A DNA stretch of 64,000 bases from Mucilaginibacter phyllosphaerae (lineage in GTDB: Bacteria > Bacteroidota > Bacteroidia > Sphingobacteriales > Sphingobacteriaceae), in assembly GCF_004378255.1 (NCBI RefSeq), contig NZ_SNQG01000003.1, positions 372,001 to 436,000 on the forward strand, written 5' to 3'. The position numbers and the translations under genes were made by a program. The notes beneath the pieces are model-generated. The model searched no databases. It worked only from the letters and a program-made list of their open reading frames with translations, and was not told the origin of the DNA. This document shows, piece after piece, positions 51,973 to 59,568 of this stretch. How positions within the stretch are numbered: the stretch's first letter is position 1; each line of letters starts with the position of its first letter.

Positions 51973-51980
51973 CAAAGGTA
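51973..51980 (-). promoter_or_regulatory. Candidate -7 box of hisS
   Basis: The minus strand reads TACCTTTG, a full match to TAnnTTTG, ending five bases before the hisS ATG at 51968. This both supports that start codon and excludes the longer version. No -33 box is found. Confidence 0.5.
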
Positions 51981-52042
51981 CAAAAAAGCAGATAAGCTTA
52001 AAGGGTGAGCCTAATTCAATGAAAGGCTCAAAAGTTTCTACT

Positions 52043-52073
52043 CCCTCTCCTTTGGAGAGGGCCGGGGAGAGGC
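52043..52073. repeat. Second copy of the 31-bp dispersed repeat
   Basis: Reverse-complement copy of 21724-21754 with one difference; it contains the palindrome CCCTCTCC-TTT-GGAGAGGG (52043-52061). Confidence 0.85.
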
Positions 52074-52085
52074 CAAAAAGAAAGG

Positions 52086-52105
52086 CCCTTGCTATACAGC
52101 AAGGG
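52086..52105 (-). terminator. Terminator of the OmpA-family gene
   Basis: CCCTTGCT (52086-52093) and AGCAAGGG (52098-52105) form a perfect 8-bp stem with a four-base loop; on the minus strand it is followed by CCTTTCTTTTTGG, which suits termination of the gene ending at 52141. Confidence 0.75.
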
Positions 52106-52140
52106 TCTTGTCCTGATTAACTATTAACTGATCTTAAGTA

Positions 52141-52821
52141 TTAATTAGTGGCGCTTTTAGCCTGGTTTTTCATGGCATCATTTGCAACAATAACAATCTC
52201 TACCCGGCGGTTTTGGCTGCGGCCTTCAACCGTATTGTTATCACCTATCGGCTCGCTTTCGCCTTTACCGCTGGTGCTTAAACGTGAACCTGCCACGCTG
52301 TTTGCTGCTATAAAAGCTTTAACAGACTCGGCCCTGCGCACAGATAGTGTTTGGTTATAGGTATCTGTACCGGTATTATCTGTATGGCCCACAATCAGGA
52401 TGTTGGTTTGCGGGTTGTTTTGTAAAGATGTTGCCAGGTTAGCCAGGTTAGTACGTGCGGCACTTTTTAAATCTGATGAATTGGTATCAAAAAGAATCCC
52501 CGAATCAAACTTCACCAGGATACCTTCACCTTCGCGGGTTACGGTTGCACCGGGTACGGTTTGTTTGATCTCGGCAGCCTGCCTATCCATATTACGGCCG
52601 ATGAATGCACCTGCAGTACCACCAACGGCACCGCCAATGATAGCACCTAAAGCAGTGTTACCGGCAGCTTTACCTATTAATGCACCAACAGTACCACCGG
52701 CACCTGCGCCAATAGCCGCTCCTTTTTGAGTTTTAGTAAGTGAATCGCAGCCAGAAGCTAATACGCCTAATGATGCCAATGCAATGCTGTAAGTAGCAAT
52801 TTTTATTTTAAGTGTTTTCAT
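52141..52821 (-). CDS. OmpA family lipoprotein with glycine-zipper region
   Basis: A 226-residue lipoprotein: signal with lipobox (LGVLASGC, Cys near residue 25), then a glycine-zipper stretch (GAAIGAGAGGTVGALIGKAAG and AIIGGAVGGTAGAFIG, about residues 33-75) and a C-terminal OmpA domain (about 105-215) with ILIVGHTDNTGTDTYNQTLS, SVRRAESVKAFI and GRSQNRRVEIVI, the peptidoglycan-binding signature. It resembles YiaD-type proteins that link the outer membrane with murein. Single gene with its own terminator; promoter not clear. Confidence 0.93.
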   Translation of the reverse strand: MKTLKIKIATYSIALASLGVLASGCDSLTKTQKGAAIGAGAGGTVGALIGKAAGNTALGAIIGGAVGGTAGAFIGRNMDRQAAEIKQTVPGATVTREGEGILVKFDSGILFDTNSSDLKSAARTNLANLATSLQNNPQTNILIVGHTDNTGTDTYNQTLSVRRAESVKAFIAANSVAGSRLSTSGKGESEPIGDNNTVEGRSQNRRVEIVIVANDAMKNQAKSATN

Positions 52822-53034
52822 GTTTGAAAAAAATGGGTATATATAATATAACAGACTATTTGCAAAGTGAGTGCCAAAAGTTGAAATGATATATTATTGA
52901 AATATTAATGATATTTAAATAAGCCCACATTTACAATTAAAACATATTTTTAATACCCGCGAAAATACCGGTGTATTCACAACCATACACCCATAATACG
53001 CTATGCAATGCTGCCTTTTTTTTAGTACAGCATT

Positions 53035-54375
53035 TTATATGGCCGGCGGGTTGCCGGTTACCTTTAGTGGGAACATCAGGGTAAATGTGCTGCCGGTACC
53101 TTTTTCGGAATTTACCTTTATCCCGATGTTATGAAACATGGCGATAGACATCACAATGGGCAGCCCCAGCCCAAAACTATCCTGCGAAAGCGATTGCTTT
53201 AGCTTTTTGAAGCGGTTAAATATGTAGGGCAGTTCTTCTTCGGCTATGCCTATGCCCGTATCGGTGATATGAATGGCGTAATAGTTTTTTAACCACTGGC
53301 CGGTAACCGTTATTTCGCCATCGGGGCGGTTATATTTTATAGCGTTGTTGATGAGGTTAAACAGCAGGTTAAACAGTAAATACTTATTTACATGGTTCAG
53401 CATCACATCATCCTCTATCATTAGCGCCATACGGAGGTTGCGTTCCTGCAGGCGGATAGAGATCTCTTCGTAAACATCCTCGATAAGTTGTTTGGCAGCA
53501 ATGCTGTCTTCCTTTAAAAATTGTTCGTTCTCTATCTGCGAGATCAACAAGAGCGTTTTAGTGATGCTTTTGAGCCGGTTCAGGATCTTTTGCATCTCCA
53601 GCAGGCGCACTTTAAGCTCGTCGGCAATGTCATCCTGCTCAAACATATTCTCGATCTTTGATTGCAGGATGGATATCGGCGTCATCAGCTCATGCGAGGC
53701 ATTGGAGATAAATTCCCGCTCTTTCTGAAAGGCAGTTTCGATAGTTTCTACCATCTTGTGGATGCTGAGATCCAGGTGCTGAAAATCTGAGGTGCTGGTT
53801 TTAACCTCTTTATATACCGTTAGCTTAGGGAATTTATTATTGATGAGCTTGGTACGGATAATCATACTTAACGGCCGCAGGATATAGCTGGAAAAGATCT
53901 GATCGGCCAGGATGGTGAGCAAGATCATCCCCAGCAGTATCTGGAAGGCGATATTTTGGAGCGGGCCGGTAGTTTCGCCGATAGTTTCGGTGCTTTTACC
54001 AATCTCTAAAAGGTAGTTACGGTTGCCGGCCCTAAAAGTATGGCTTAAAATACGGTAATCAATGGTATCCCTTTCTACCACACGCTGCTCATCTTTAATA
54101 GTATCTAAATAGTAACCCGGCTCTGCCTCGGCCAAACTCACATATTCTTCTTTTAGGGGGAGGTAACTGCCATAGCTTTCACCATCTTCAATGTAGTTTT
54201 TTATGCCCCTTTCATGTACAATTTGCAGTAGCTTATCCTTTTGCTTTACCAGGCGGCTATCTGTATAGCTTTTGTTGATGTTTTCGATAATGTTGGGCAG
54301 CAGCAATATAAAAAGGGTTACAATAACCAGTTTTGATATGGCATTAAACAGCGTTAATTTGGTTTGAAGTTTCAA
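53035..54375 (-). CDS. Two-component sensor histidine kinase
   Basis: A 446-residue inner-membrane sensor kinase. It has two transmembrane helices (about residues 13-30 and 145-165) that enclose a periplasmic sensor of about 110 residues, then a HisKA dimer domain with FISNASHELMTPISIL (phospho-accepting His near residue 230), and an HATPase domain with NLLFNLINNAIKYNRP (N box), ITDTGIGIAEEEL (G1) and DSFGLGLPIVM (G2). It phosphorylates the response regulator encoded four bases upstream. Last gene of a four-gene operon that also encodes a small exported protein and a barrel protein; the signal sensed is unknown. Confidence 0.93.
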   Translation of the reverse strand: MKLQTKLTLFNAISKLVIVTLFILLLPNIIENINKSYTDSRLVKQKDKLLQIVHERGIKNYIEDGESYGSYLPLKEEYVSLAEAEPGYYLDTIKDEQRVVERDTIDYRILSHTFRAGNRNYLLEIGKSTETIGETTGPLQNIAFQILLGMILLTILADQIFSSYILRPLSMIIRTKLINNKFPKLTVYKEVKTSTSDFQHLDLSIHKMVETIETAFQKEREFISNASHELMTPISILQSKIENMFEQDDIADELKVRLLEMQKILNRLKSITKTLLLISQIENEQFLKEDSIAAKQLIEDVYEEISIRLQERNLRMALMIEDDVMLNHVNKYLLFNLLFNLINNAIKYNRPDGEITVTGQWLKNYYAIHITDTGIGIAEEELPYIFNRFKKLKQSLSQDSFGLGLPIVMSIAMFHNIGIKVNSEKGTGSTFTLMFPLKVTGNPPAI

Positions 54376-54379
54376 ATAC

Positions 54380-55063
54380 TTAAACGTTTGTTTTTATGCG
54401 GTAACCCAGGCCGCGTACAGTTTCCAGCCAGTCTGCAGGGGCATAGGCGCTTAACTTTTTGCGGATGTTTTTGATGTGGGCATCAATAAAGTTCGAGTCG
54501 TAATCGTCATTGATCAAACTGCCCCAAATGTGTTCGCTTAATTGTGCACGGGTAAGGGTGCGGTTTTTATGCAGCAGCATATAAGCTATCAGGTCAAACT
54601 CTTTTTTGGTGATAGCGTTCACCGGGTCGGTATGATGCATAATGGTACGCTCGGTAAGGTTCACTAAAAAACCTTCCAGATCTATCACGTTTTGTGCTAC
54701 GCCAAATTTTCTGCGGATGATGGCCTGCATACGGCTTTGCAGCTCTAAAAGCGAAAAGGGTTTTGCCAGGTAGTCGTCGGCACCCAGGTCGAGGCCCTTT
54801 ACCCTGTCATTTACTTCCGCCCGGGCGGTCAGGATGATGCAGGCAGCCTCGGGATTTGCTTTTTTAGCCTCCTTCAACAGGTCGAGCCCGTCATAATCCG
54901 GCAGGCCGAGGTCAAGCAGGATAAAATCGTAAAGGTTAACGGCAATTTTTTCTGATGCGGATGCCCCGTTATAGCAGATCTCGCAGATATAATTATTTTT
55001 TACCAGGAACAGTTCCAGCTCGTGGGCAAGTGATTTTTCATCCTCTATGATCAATACATTCAT
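54380..55063 (-). CDS. OmpR-family response regulator
   Basis: A 227-residue DNA-binding regulator. The receiver has the acidic pocket (IIEDEK), phosphorylation site Asp near residue 51 (LLDLGLPDYDGLDLL), the Thr position (IILTARAEVNDR) and Lys in DDYLAKPFSLLEL. The C-terminal winged helix (about 125-227) carries LTRAQLSEHIWG and VRGLGYRIKTNV, typical of OmpR/PhoB. The gene lies one base after the barrel gene stop and four bases before the kinase gene, so the pair is cotranscribed with the exported proteins upstream, which may be part of its regulon or its sensory input. Confidence 0.95.
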   Translation of the reverse strand: MNVLIIEDEKSLAHELELFLVKNNYICEICYNGASASEKIAVNLYDFILLDLGLPDYDGLDLLKEAKKANPEAACIILTARAEVNDRVKGLDLGADDYLAKPFSLLELQSRMQAIIRRKFGVAQNVIDLEGFLVNLTERTIMHHTDPVNAITKKEFDLIAYMLLHKNRTLTRAQLSEHIWGSLINDDYDSNFIDAHIKNIRKKLSAYAPADWLETVRGLGYRIKTNV

Positions 55064-55942
55064 CTAATAAAACACGTAATAAAAGGTGAAATTAAAAAAT
55101 GATTCGCGCCTGTTTTTCAGGGCGCCTTCCACGTTTACCGGGATAGAGTATTTATAAGAAGCCTCTAATGTGTAATGGGGCATATTATAGGCCAGCGGCA
55201 GTTTAAAACTATAGTTTAACATGTTAAACTTAGCATTTGCCCTTGCGCGCTTGCCATTTTCAAATTGCGTATTAATATTATCTATCTCTGACCGGTACTG
55301 ATGGTCGACCGAGTAACGCTGTACAAAGTTTTGTGTACCAAAAATAAGGCTTACCGATGGATTTATCGACAAAAAATCCTGATCGTTAAAGATATTAAAA
55401 CTGCTCTCGTAGTACTTTGAGTTGGTAATGGTGGTGAATATGTCATACGATTTACCAAAAAGGTAATCAACCGTAGCGCTGGTTTTCAGCAATTTCCAGT
55501 CGAGCGTGTTCTTCCAGTTGATATCATTAGATGCGGATGATTTAATGATGTTGGCTTCTTTGTTAAAAATAAACCGGGTATAACTTAGGGTGCCTGTAAA
55601 CTTTTTAGATAGCCGGTAGTAGTAGCCCCCACCCAGGTCTATTTCATCCACAAGGGGTTTATAACCCAACACTTTTAATGCCGAGCCATATACAAAAAAG
55701 CCGGATTTGGTGTTAAAAATTATATCGGTAGACATGAATGGATACCTGATAGGGCCCGTGCGGCCAAAGAAGAGGGCGTCGCTGCCATAAGTTATACCTG
55801 CCGAAACCGAATTTTTACGTACAAGGGTATCCGTATCGGCCACTGCATAGCTATCCCGGTATGCTACCCTGCCAGGCTTTGCGGCTGAAGCATTTAAAAC
55901 ACTGCAGGTAATTATCAATAACAGAAAGCCAAAGTATCTCAT
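55064..55942 (-). CDS. Predicted outer-membrane barrel protein, two-component operon
   Basis: A 292-residue protein with a signal peptide (MRYFGFLLLIITCSVLNASA) and a body built of alternating strands ending with SFFNFTFYYVFY, a typical C-terminal barrel strand. No named family recognised. It overlaps the stop of the upstream small gene (TGATG type) and is one base upstream of the response regulator. Genes with this layout often encode an outer-membrane protein controlled by, or sensing for, the linked kinase; here that is inference only. Confidence 0.6.
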   Translation of the reverse strand: MRYFGFLLLIITCSVLNASAAKPGRVAYRDSYAVADTDTLVRKNSVSAGITYGSDALFFGRTGPIRYPFMSTDIIFNTKSGFFVYGSALKVLGYKPLVDEIDLGGGYYYRLSKKFTGTLSYTRFIFNKEANIIKSSASNDINWKNTLDWKLLKTSATVDYLFGKSYDIFTTITNSKYYESSFNIFNDQDFLSINPSVSLIFGTQNFVQRYSVDHQYRSEIDNINTQFENGKRARANAKFNMLNYSFKLPLAYNMPHYTLEASYKYSIPVNVEGALKNRRESFFNFTFYYVFY

Positions 55943-56277
55943 CAGTCGTTTCTCCTTGGTATTTCGGGCGGGCGTTCCAAACCCTCGGGCCTGCGCTGGC
56001 GTTTGGGCTTTGGTTTTGCCGGGTCAACAATTTCTATTTTTTCGGGTATTGGCTGTTTTTTAGCCCTGGCAACCTCTTTTATCTTTTTCTTTTCTTCATC
56101 AGATTGCCTCTGCCTGCCTTTTGTTACAGTTGTATCGCGTTGTTGTAACGTGTAAAATGTATTAAATGTATTGTTTATGCCTAAAGAACCACCATGCAGG
56201 CCAGAATTATTTTTAGCGTATGACAAGCGTGGTGCGAATATCATGAAGAGTACAATATACAAAAACCACTTTATCAT
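55942..56277 (-). CDS. Small exported basic/proline-rich protein, first gene of the two-component operon
   Basis: A 111-residue protein from ATG 56277: signal peptide MIKWFLYIVLFMIFAPRLSYAK, then a low-complexity part with many Lys, Glu, Arg and Pro (VARAKKQPIPEKIEIVDPAKPKP and RRPEGLERPPEIPRRND at the end). No family recognised. The open frame extends upstream to 56373, but a TATCTTTG box at 56312-56305 lies within that extension, so the shorter version is chosen. It overlaps the start of the barrel gene. The basic/proline tail could mediate contact with murein or the barrel protein, but that is speculative. Confidence 0.55.
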   Translation of the reverse strand: MIKWFLYIVLFMIFAPRLSYAKNNSGLHGGSLGINNTFNTFYTLQQRDTTVTKGRQRQSDEEKKKIKEVARAKKQPIPEKIEIVDPAKPKPKRQRRPEGLERPPEIPRRND

Positions 56278-56304
56278 TTTGGGGGCAGGAACGCTTAATA
56301 TTTG

Positions 56305-56312
56305 CAAAGATA
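56305..56312 (-). promoter_or_regulatory. Candidate -7 box of the two-component operon
   Basis: The minus strand reads TATCTTTG, a full match to TAnnTTTG, 28 bases before the ATG at 56277 and inside the longer open frame, thus favouring the shorter start. No upstream TTTG at the usual spacing. Confidence 0.5.
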
Positions 56313-56440
56313 CGCAGGTAACTGCCTTTGCAGGTATGAATTTATTGTTATTAAAAAAAATTGCGCTAAACACGATGGGTTTTTCCCGGTGTTTAGCGCG
56401 TTAATGGTAATAGGTTTATGGTGCCGGTATAAGCAGAAAC

Positions 56441-57391
56441 TTATAGCAGTACGCTAATATCTTTTGACGTGTAAACACGTGCATGGTCGTCAATGATGAT
56501 ACAGGCCATTTGGTTTAACTTATTGATTAAGTATAAGCCCGCATTTATGCCCATTGCAATAACCGGTGAAGCCATGGCATCGGCCAGTTCGGCACCGGGT
56601 GTAATAATGCTTACGCTTTTAATTTTACTCACCGGGAAACCATTCTCCGGGTCGATATCGCTGTTTACCTTTTTATTCAGGCTGGGCTCTGCTTCGCTGT
56701 TGTAGGAAGTAGCCACTGCCATGTTGCTGATATTGATACCCGCATATGGCTGGTTAGCCTGTGCAGGGTCGGCAGATGCAATGGTCCAGGGGGTATTGTC
56801 GGGCTGCAAGCCCCAGGTAAGCAGATCGCCGCCGGCATTAATAACGCCGCTGCTAACGCCTTCCATCTGTAAAATATATTTTGCCCTATCTGCTGCGTAG
56901 CCACGGCTGATGGCGCCAAAGCCGATACGCATCCCTTTATTTTTTAAGAATACGGTTTGCGCGTTAAAATCCAACACCACATTGGTGTAATTGGTAAGGC
57001 TTATTTTTTTTCTGATCTTTTTTATAACGGTAACCGGGCCGTTAGCAGAATCGTCGGTGGCATTGTTATTGGCTGCTGCGTAGGTAATATCAAAAGTACC
57101 ATAGGTAAGGGCCGATATTTGCAGGGCGCGGTCAACCAAACGAAAAATCTCTGCATCCACACGTACAGGCTTTATGCCGGCATTCCGGTTAATGTTATTA
57201 AGGGCACTGTCTTCCGGAAAAGCGCTTAACAGTTTTTCAACGCGGGTAATCTCGTTAAAGGCACTGTTAATACGGGCAAGCGCCCACACCGCATCATTAG
57301 CTACGATGCTAATCCCAAACCGGTTACCTAATAACCGTGTTTCGCGGTTAAAAATGGTTGATGAACCTGATAAATTTTCTACTGCCAGCAT
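56441..57391 (-). CDS. ApbE-like FAD:protein FMN transferase
   Basis: A 316-residue protein of the ApbE family, which attaches FMN from FAD to Thr/Ser of target flavoproteins in a Mg-dependent reaction. Family blocks: FDITYAAANN region, RIGFGAISRGYAADRA, GVINAGGDLLTWG, IDPENGFPV and AELADAMASPVIAMG. The last block has Ser where many members have Thr (ADAxxT), and the usual His before DP is Ser here. There is no signal peptide or lipobox, although many bacterial ApbE proteins are exported. No partner flavoprotein gene is next to it. Activity is therefore probable but not assured. Confidence 0.8.
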   Translation of the reverse strand: MLAVENLSGSSTIFNRETRLLGNRFGISIVANDAVWALARINSAFNEITRVEKLLSAFPEDSALNNINRNAGIKPVRVDAEIFRLVDRALQISALTYGTFDITYAAANNNATDDSANGPVTVIKKIRKKISLTNYTNVVLDFNAQTVFLKNKGMRIGFGAISRGYAADRAKYILQMEGVSSGVINAGGDLLTWGLQPDNTPWTIASADPAQANQPYAGINISNMAVATSYNSEAEPSLNKKVNSDIDPENGFPVSKIKSVSIITPGAELADAMASPVIAMGINAGLYLINKLNQMACIIIDDHARVYTSKDISVLL

Positions 57392-57548
57392 AATTTGCGT
57401 TTTATACAGTTAAGTAAGTTATATTCAACTATTACGCAGCGTAACGCCCGAATGCAACTTTACAAACGCTAAAATAACGGGGCATTATGAAATTGACATG
57501 AAAACAGGTTTTATAGGTAAGAAATAATAATTGCCAAAGAAGAGATAT

Positions 57549-57917
57549 CTACAATAATTGTAAACCCGGCATAAAATTAAAATCTTTAATATTATACGTA
57601 AAAAGAGGTATTTGGTGAATTATTGCAGTAGCACCTATTATGGCATCAGGAATTTGGAGACCTTGGCTTAATCTAAACTTTTCGATAAGCTCAGTTGCTA
57701 AAACAGATGTTTGAATATCAATTTGAATAGAATCATAAAACCTAAGCTTCTTTTTCATCTGTAATAATTCTGCTTTATTACCCATGCCCTGGTAAAGCTC
57801 CATTACGGTTATATCAGATATCGCAATATTATCTAAGCCTATGTTATTAAGGCTTAAGCGTGTAGCTTCATTGCCATTGAATAAATTAATCAGAATATTA
57901 GTATCGCACAAAACCAT
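57549..57917 (-). CDS. PIN-domain toxin (VapC-like)
   Basis: A 122-residue PIN-domain ribonuclease, the toxin of a type II toxin-antitoxin pair. Acidic active-site residues are at D5 (VLCDTNIL), E40 (TVMELYQG), D91 (QIPDAIIGATA) and N109/D112 (YNIKDF). It would cut RNA (often tRNA or rRNA) when free of antitoxin. The antitoxin gene precedes it by 11 bases in the same direction. Single-copy pairs of this type are common in this phylum; the RNA target is unknown. Confidence 0.85.
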   Translation of the reverse strand: MVLCDTNILINLFNGNEATRLSLNNIGLDNIAISDITVMELYQGMGNKAELLQMKKKLRFYDSIQIDIQTSVLATELIEKFRLSQGLQIPDAIIGATAIIHQIPLFTYNIKDFNFMPGLQLL

Positions 57918-57928
57918 TGGCTGTAACC

Positions 57929-58147
57929 TTATTTACGCTTCCAGGCGGCATTACGGATATCATCGAGGGTTTTGGGCTGTTTTGCCCATATCCCAAAAAG
58001 GGACGAAGGATCAATCGATTTATCGCCCCTGGTTATAGCGCTATTTTCATCAGCCACTAATTTAACCCGCTCTATTTTAAAAGTTTTAAAGAAGGCGGTA
58101 AGCTTTTCCAGCTCGCTTTTAGTATCAATTTCAATTGTTATTTTCAT
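57929..58147 (-). CDS. Antitoxin partner of the PIN toxin
   Basis: A 72-residue protein starting MKITIEIDTKSELEKL. Its last third (SLFGIWAKQPKTLDDIRNAAWKRK) follows the LFGIWK...TLEEIRKKAWKR pattern of antitoxins that wrap the PIN active site, so it is the likely neutralising partner. The N-terminal half (beta strand then helix) would contact DNA or dimerise. It lies 11 bases before the toxin gene, and a TATATTTG box (58183-58176) is 28 bases upstream of its ATG. Confidence 0.75.
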   Translation of the reverse strand: MKITIEIDTKSELEKLTAFFKTFKIERVKLVADENSAITRGDKSIDPSSLFGIWAKQPKTLDDIRNAAWKRK

Positions 58148-58175
58148 ATCAATTATTATTAACTCCGGCTACTAT

Positions 58176-58183
58176 CAAATATA
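58176..58183 (-). promoter_or_regulatory. Candidate -7 box of the toxin-antitoxin pair
   Basis: The minus strand reads TATATTTG, matching TAnnTTTG, 28 bases before the antitoxin ATG at 58147. The prfA stop (58203) is just upstream, so read-through from prfA is also possible. Confidence 0.45.
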
Positions 58184-58202
58184 ACTACTTATAACAACAA
58201 GC

Positions 58203-59276
58203 TTACGCTGCGGTACCTTCTTTCAACCGTTCGGCGTTCTCTGCAAATTGCAGGGCTTCCATAATTTCCTGCAGGTCGCCGTTCATTACGCCGGTAAGGT
58301 TATAAATAGTTAAGCCTATGCGGTGCTCGGTTAAGCGGCCCTGCGGATAGTTATAGGTACGTACCTTAGCACTCCTGTCGCCGGTGGCCACCATGGTTTT
58401 ACGTTTTTTAGATGTTTCTTCCAGGTGCTTTTGCAGCTCCATTTCGTAAACCCGAGATCTTAATACGCCTAAGGCTTTATCATAATTCTTCAACTGCGAT
58501 TTTTGATCCTGGCACTGGGCAACAATACCGGTTGGAATGTGTGTTAAACGTACCGCAGAATAGGTAGTGTTTACTGACTGTCCGCCCGGACCAGACGCGC
58601 AAAACAGATCCTTACGGATATCGCTCACTTGCAGGTCGATATCAAACTCATCCACCTCGGGCAATACCACTACAGATGCAGCAGAGGTATGCACACGGCC
58701 CTGGGTTTCGGTATCAGGCACGCGCTGTACCCGGTGCACCCCGCTTTCGTATTTAAAGTTACCGTAAGCATCCTCTGCATTTACGTTAAATACAATCTCT
58801 TTATAACCGCCTGCAGTACCTTCGGTATAATCAACCAGTTCGGTTTTCCAGCCGCGGCGCTCGCAATAGCGCATATACATACGGTAAAGGTCGCCTGCAA
58901 AAAGTGCAGCTTCGTCGCCGCCCGTACCACCACGGATCTCAATAATGGCATTTTTAGAATCTTCCGGATCTTTTGGTATCAGCATCAAACGGATAACTTC
59001 TTCCATCTCATCCTGTTTAACCAGCAGTTCATCCAGTTCCATTTTAGCCATTTCACGAAATTCTTCGTCTTTTTCGGTAGCTAAAATTTCTTTGTTGCTT
59101 TCAATGTTGCTCATAATGTTTTTGTAAACATTATACTCGTCAACAATCTTGGCCAGGTCTTTATATTCTTTATTCAGCTGGGCAAAACGCTTCATATCAG
59201 CCATTGCTTCGGGGCTGCTTAATTCGCCTTCTACGGTTTTCCAGCGTTGGTATATTAATTCTAATTTTTCTAACAT
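58203..59276 (-). CDS. prfA: Peptide chain release factor 1
   Basis: A 357-residue class I release factor that ends translation at UAG and UAA. The GGQ hydrolysis motif is in CASGPGGQSVNTTYSAVR, around residue 230, and codon-reading residues are in the PDTETQGRVHTSAASV stretch before it. The PCRF domain (about residues 80-190) includes EIRGGTGGDEAALFAGDL. A small 36-codon frame (59281-59391) ends five bases before the prfA start. The prfA stop lies 20-25 bases upstream of the antitoxin promoter box. Confidence 0.96.
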   Translation of the reverse strand: MLEKLELIYQRWKTVEGELSSPEAMADMKRFAQLNKEYKDLAKIVDEYNVYKNIMSNIESNKEILATEKDEEFREMAKMELDELLVKQDEMEEVIRLMLIPKDPEDSKNAIIEIRGGTGGDEAALFAGDLYRMYMRYCERRGWKTELVDYTEGTAGGYKEIVFNVNAEDAYGNFKYESGVHRVQRVPDTETQGRVHTSAASVVVLPEVDEFDIDLQVSDIRKDLFCASGPGGQSVNTTYSAVRLTHIPTGIVAQCQDQKSQLKNYDKALGVLRSRVYEMELQKHLEETSKKRKTMVATGDRSAKVRTYNYPQGRLTEHRIGLTIYNLTGVMNGDLQEIMEALQFAENAERLKEGTAA

Positions 59277-59280
59277 CTTC

Positions 59281-59391
59281 TTATTTGAAAATCAATTGCA
59301 GTAGGTTTTGGGTTACTGCAGCCCCGCTGTGCATTACAAGCTTTTTGCCCGTGCTTTTAAACTCCGCCACACCAAAGCTTTTCATTACCAT
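59281..59391 (-). CDS. Possible 36-residue peptide upstream of prfA
   Basis: A short frame starting MVMKSFGVAEFKSTGKKLVM, ending with TAA at 59283-59281, four bases before the prfA ATG. A TATTTTTG box (59434-59427) lies about 35 bases upstream of its ATG, so it would be the first translated piece of the prfA message. No family is recognised, and a frame this short could arise by chance. It is worth listing because of its tight spacing with prfA. Confidence 0.25.
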   Translation of the reverse strand: MVMKSFGVAEFKSTGKKLVMHSGAAVTQNLLQLIFK

Positions 59392-59426
59392 CGGGTTTAG
59401 GTTTGTTATTGCCGTGCAAAAACATG

Positions 59427-59434
59427 CAAAAATA
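59427..59434 (-). promoter_or_regulatory. Candidate -7 box of prfA
   Basis: The minus strand reads TATTTTTG, matching TAnnTTTG, 151 bases before the prfA ATG and 36 bases before the small frame at 59391. Confidence 0.4.
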
Positions 59435-59497
59435 CGCAATTATCGGCACATAATAAATTCAGTGTATTGTAAATAGATTTTTGGGGTAAAATATCGA

Positions 59498-59515
59498 ATG
59501 TTGAACACTCAACAT
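59498..59515. repeat. Small inverted repeat after the lpxH-like gene
   Basis: ATGTTGA-ACAC-TCAACAT is a perfect 7-bp inverted pair within a region (59460-59568) of related words (GTTGAA, TTCAAT, TTCAAA) that is typical of intergenic repeat sequence. No gene is seen there. Confidence 0.55.
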
Positions 59516-59568
59516 CAAATATTGAAATAAGAACACTTCATCATTCAAAATTCAGTATTCTATATTCG

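Noticed and set aside
56278..56373. Longer start for the small exported protein of the two-component operon
   Set aside because: The signal peptide begins at 56277, and a candidate promoter box lies inside the extension.
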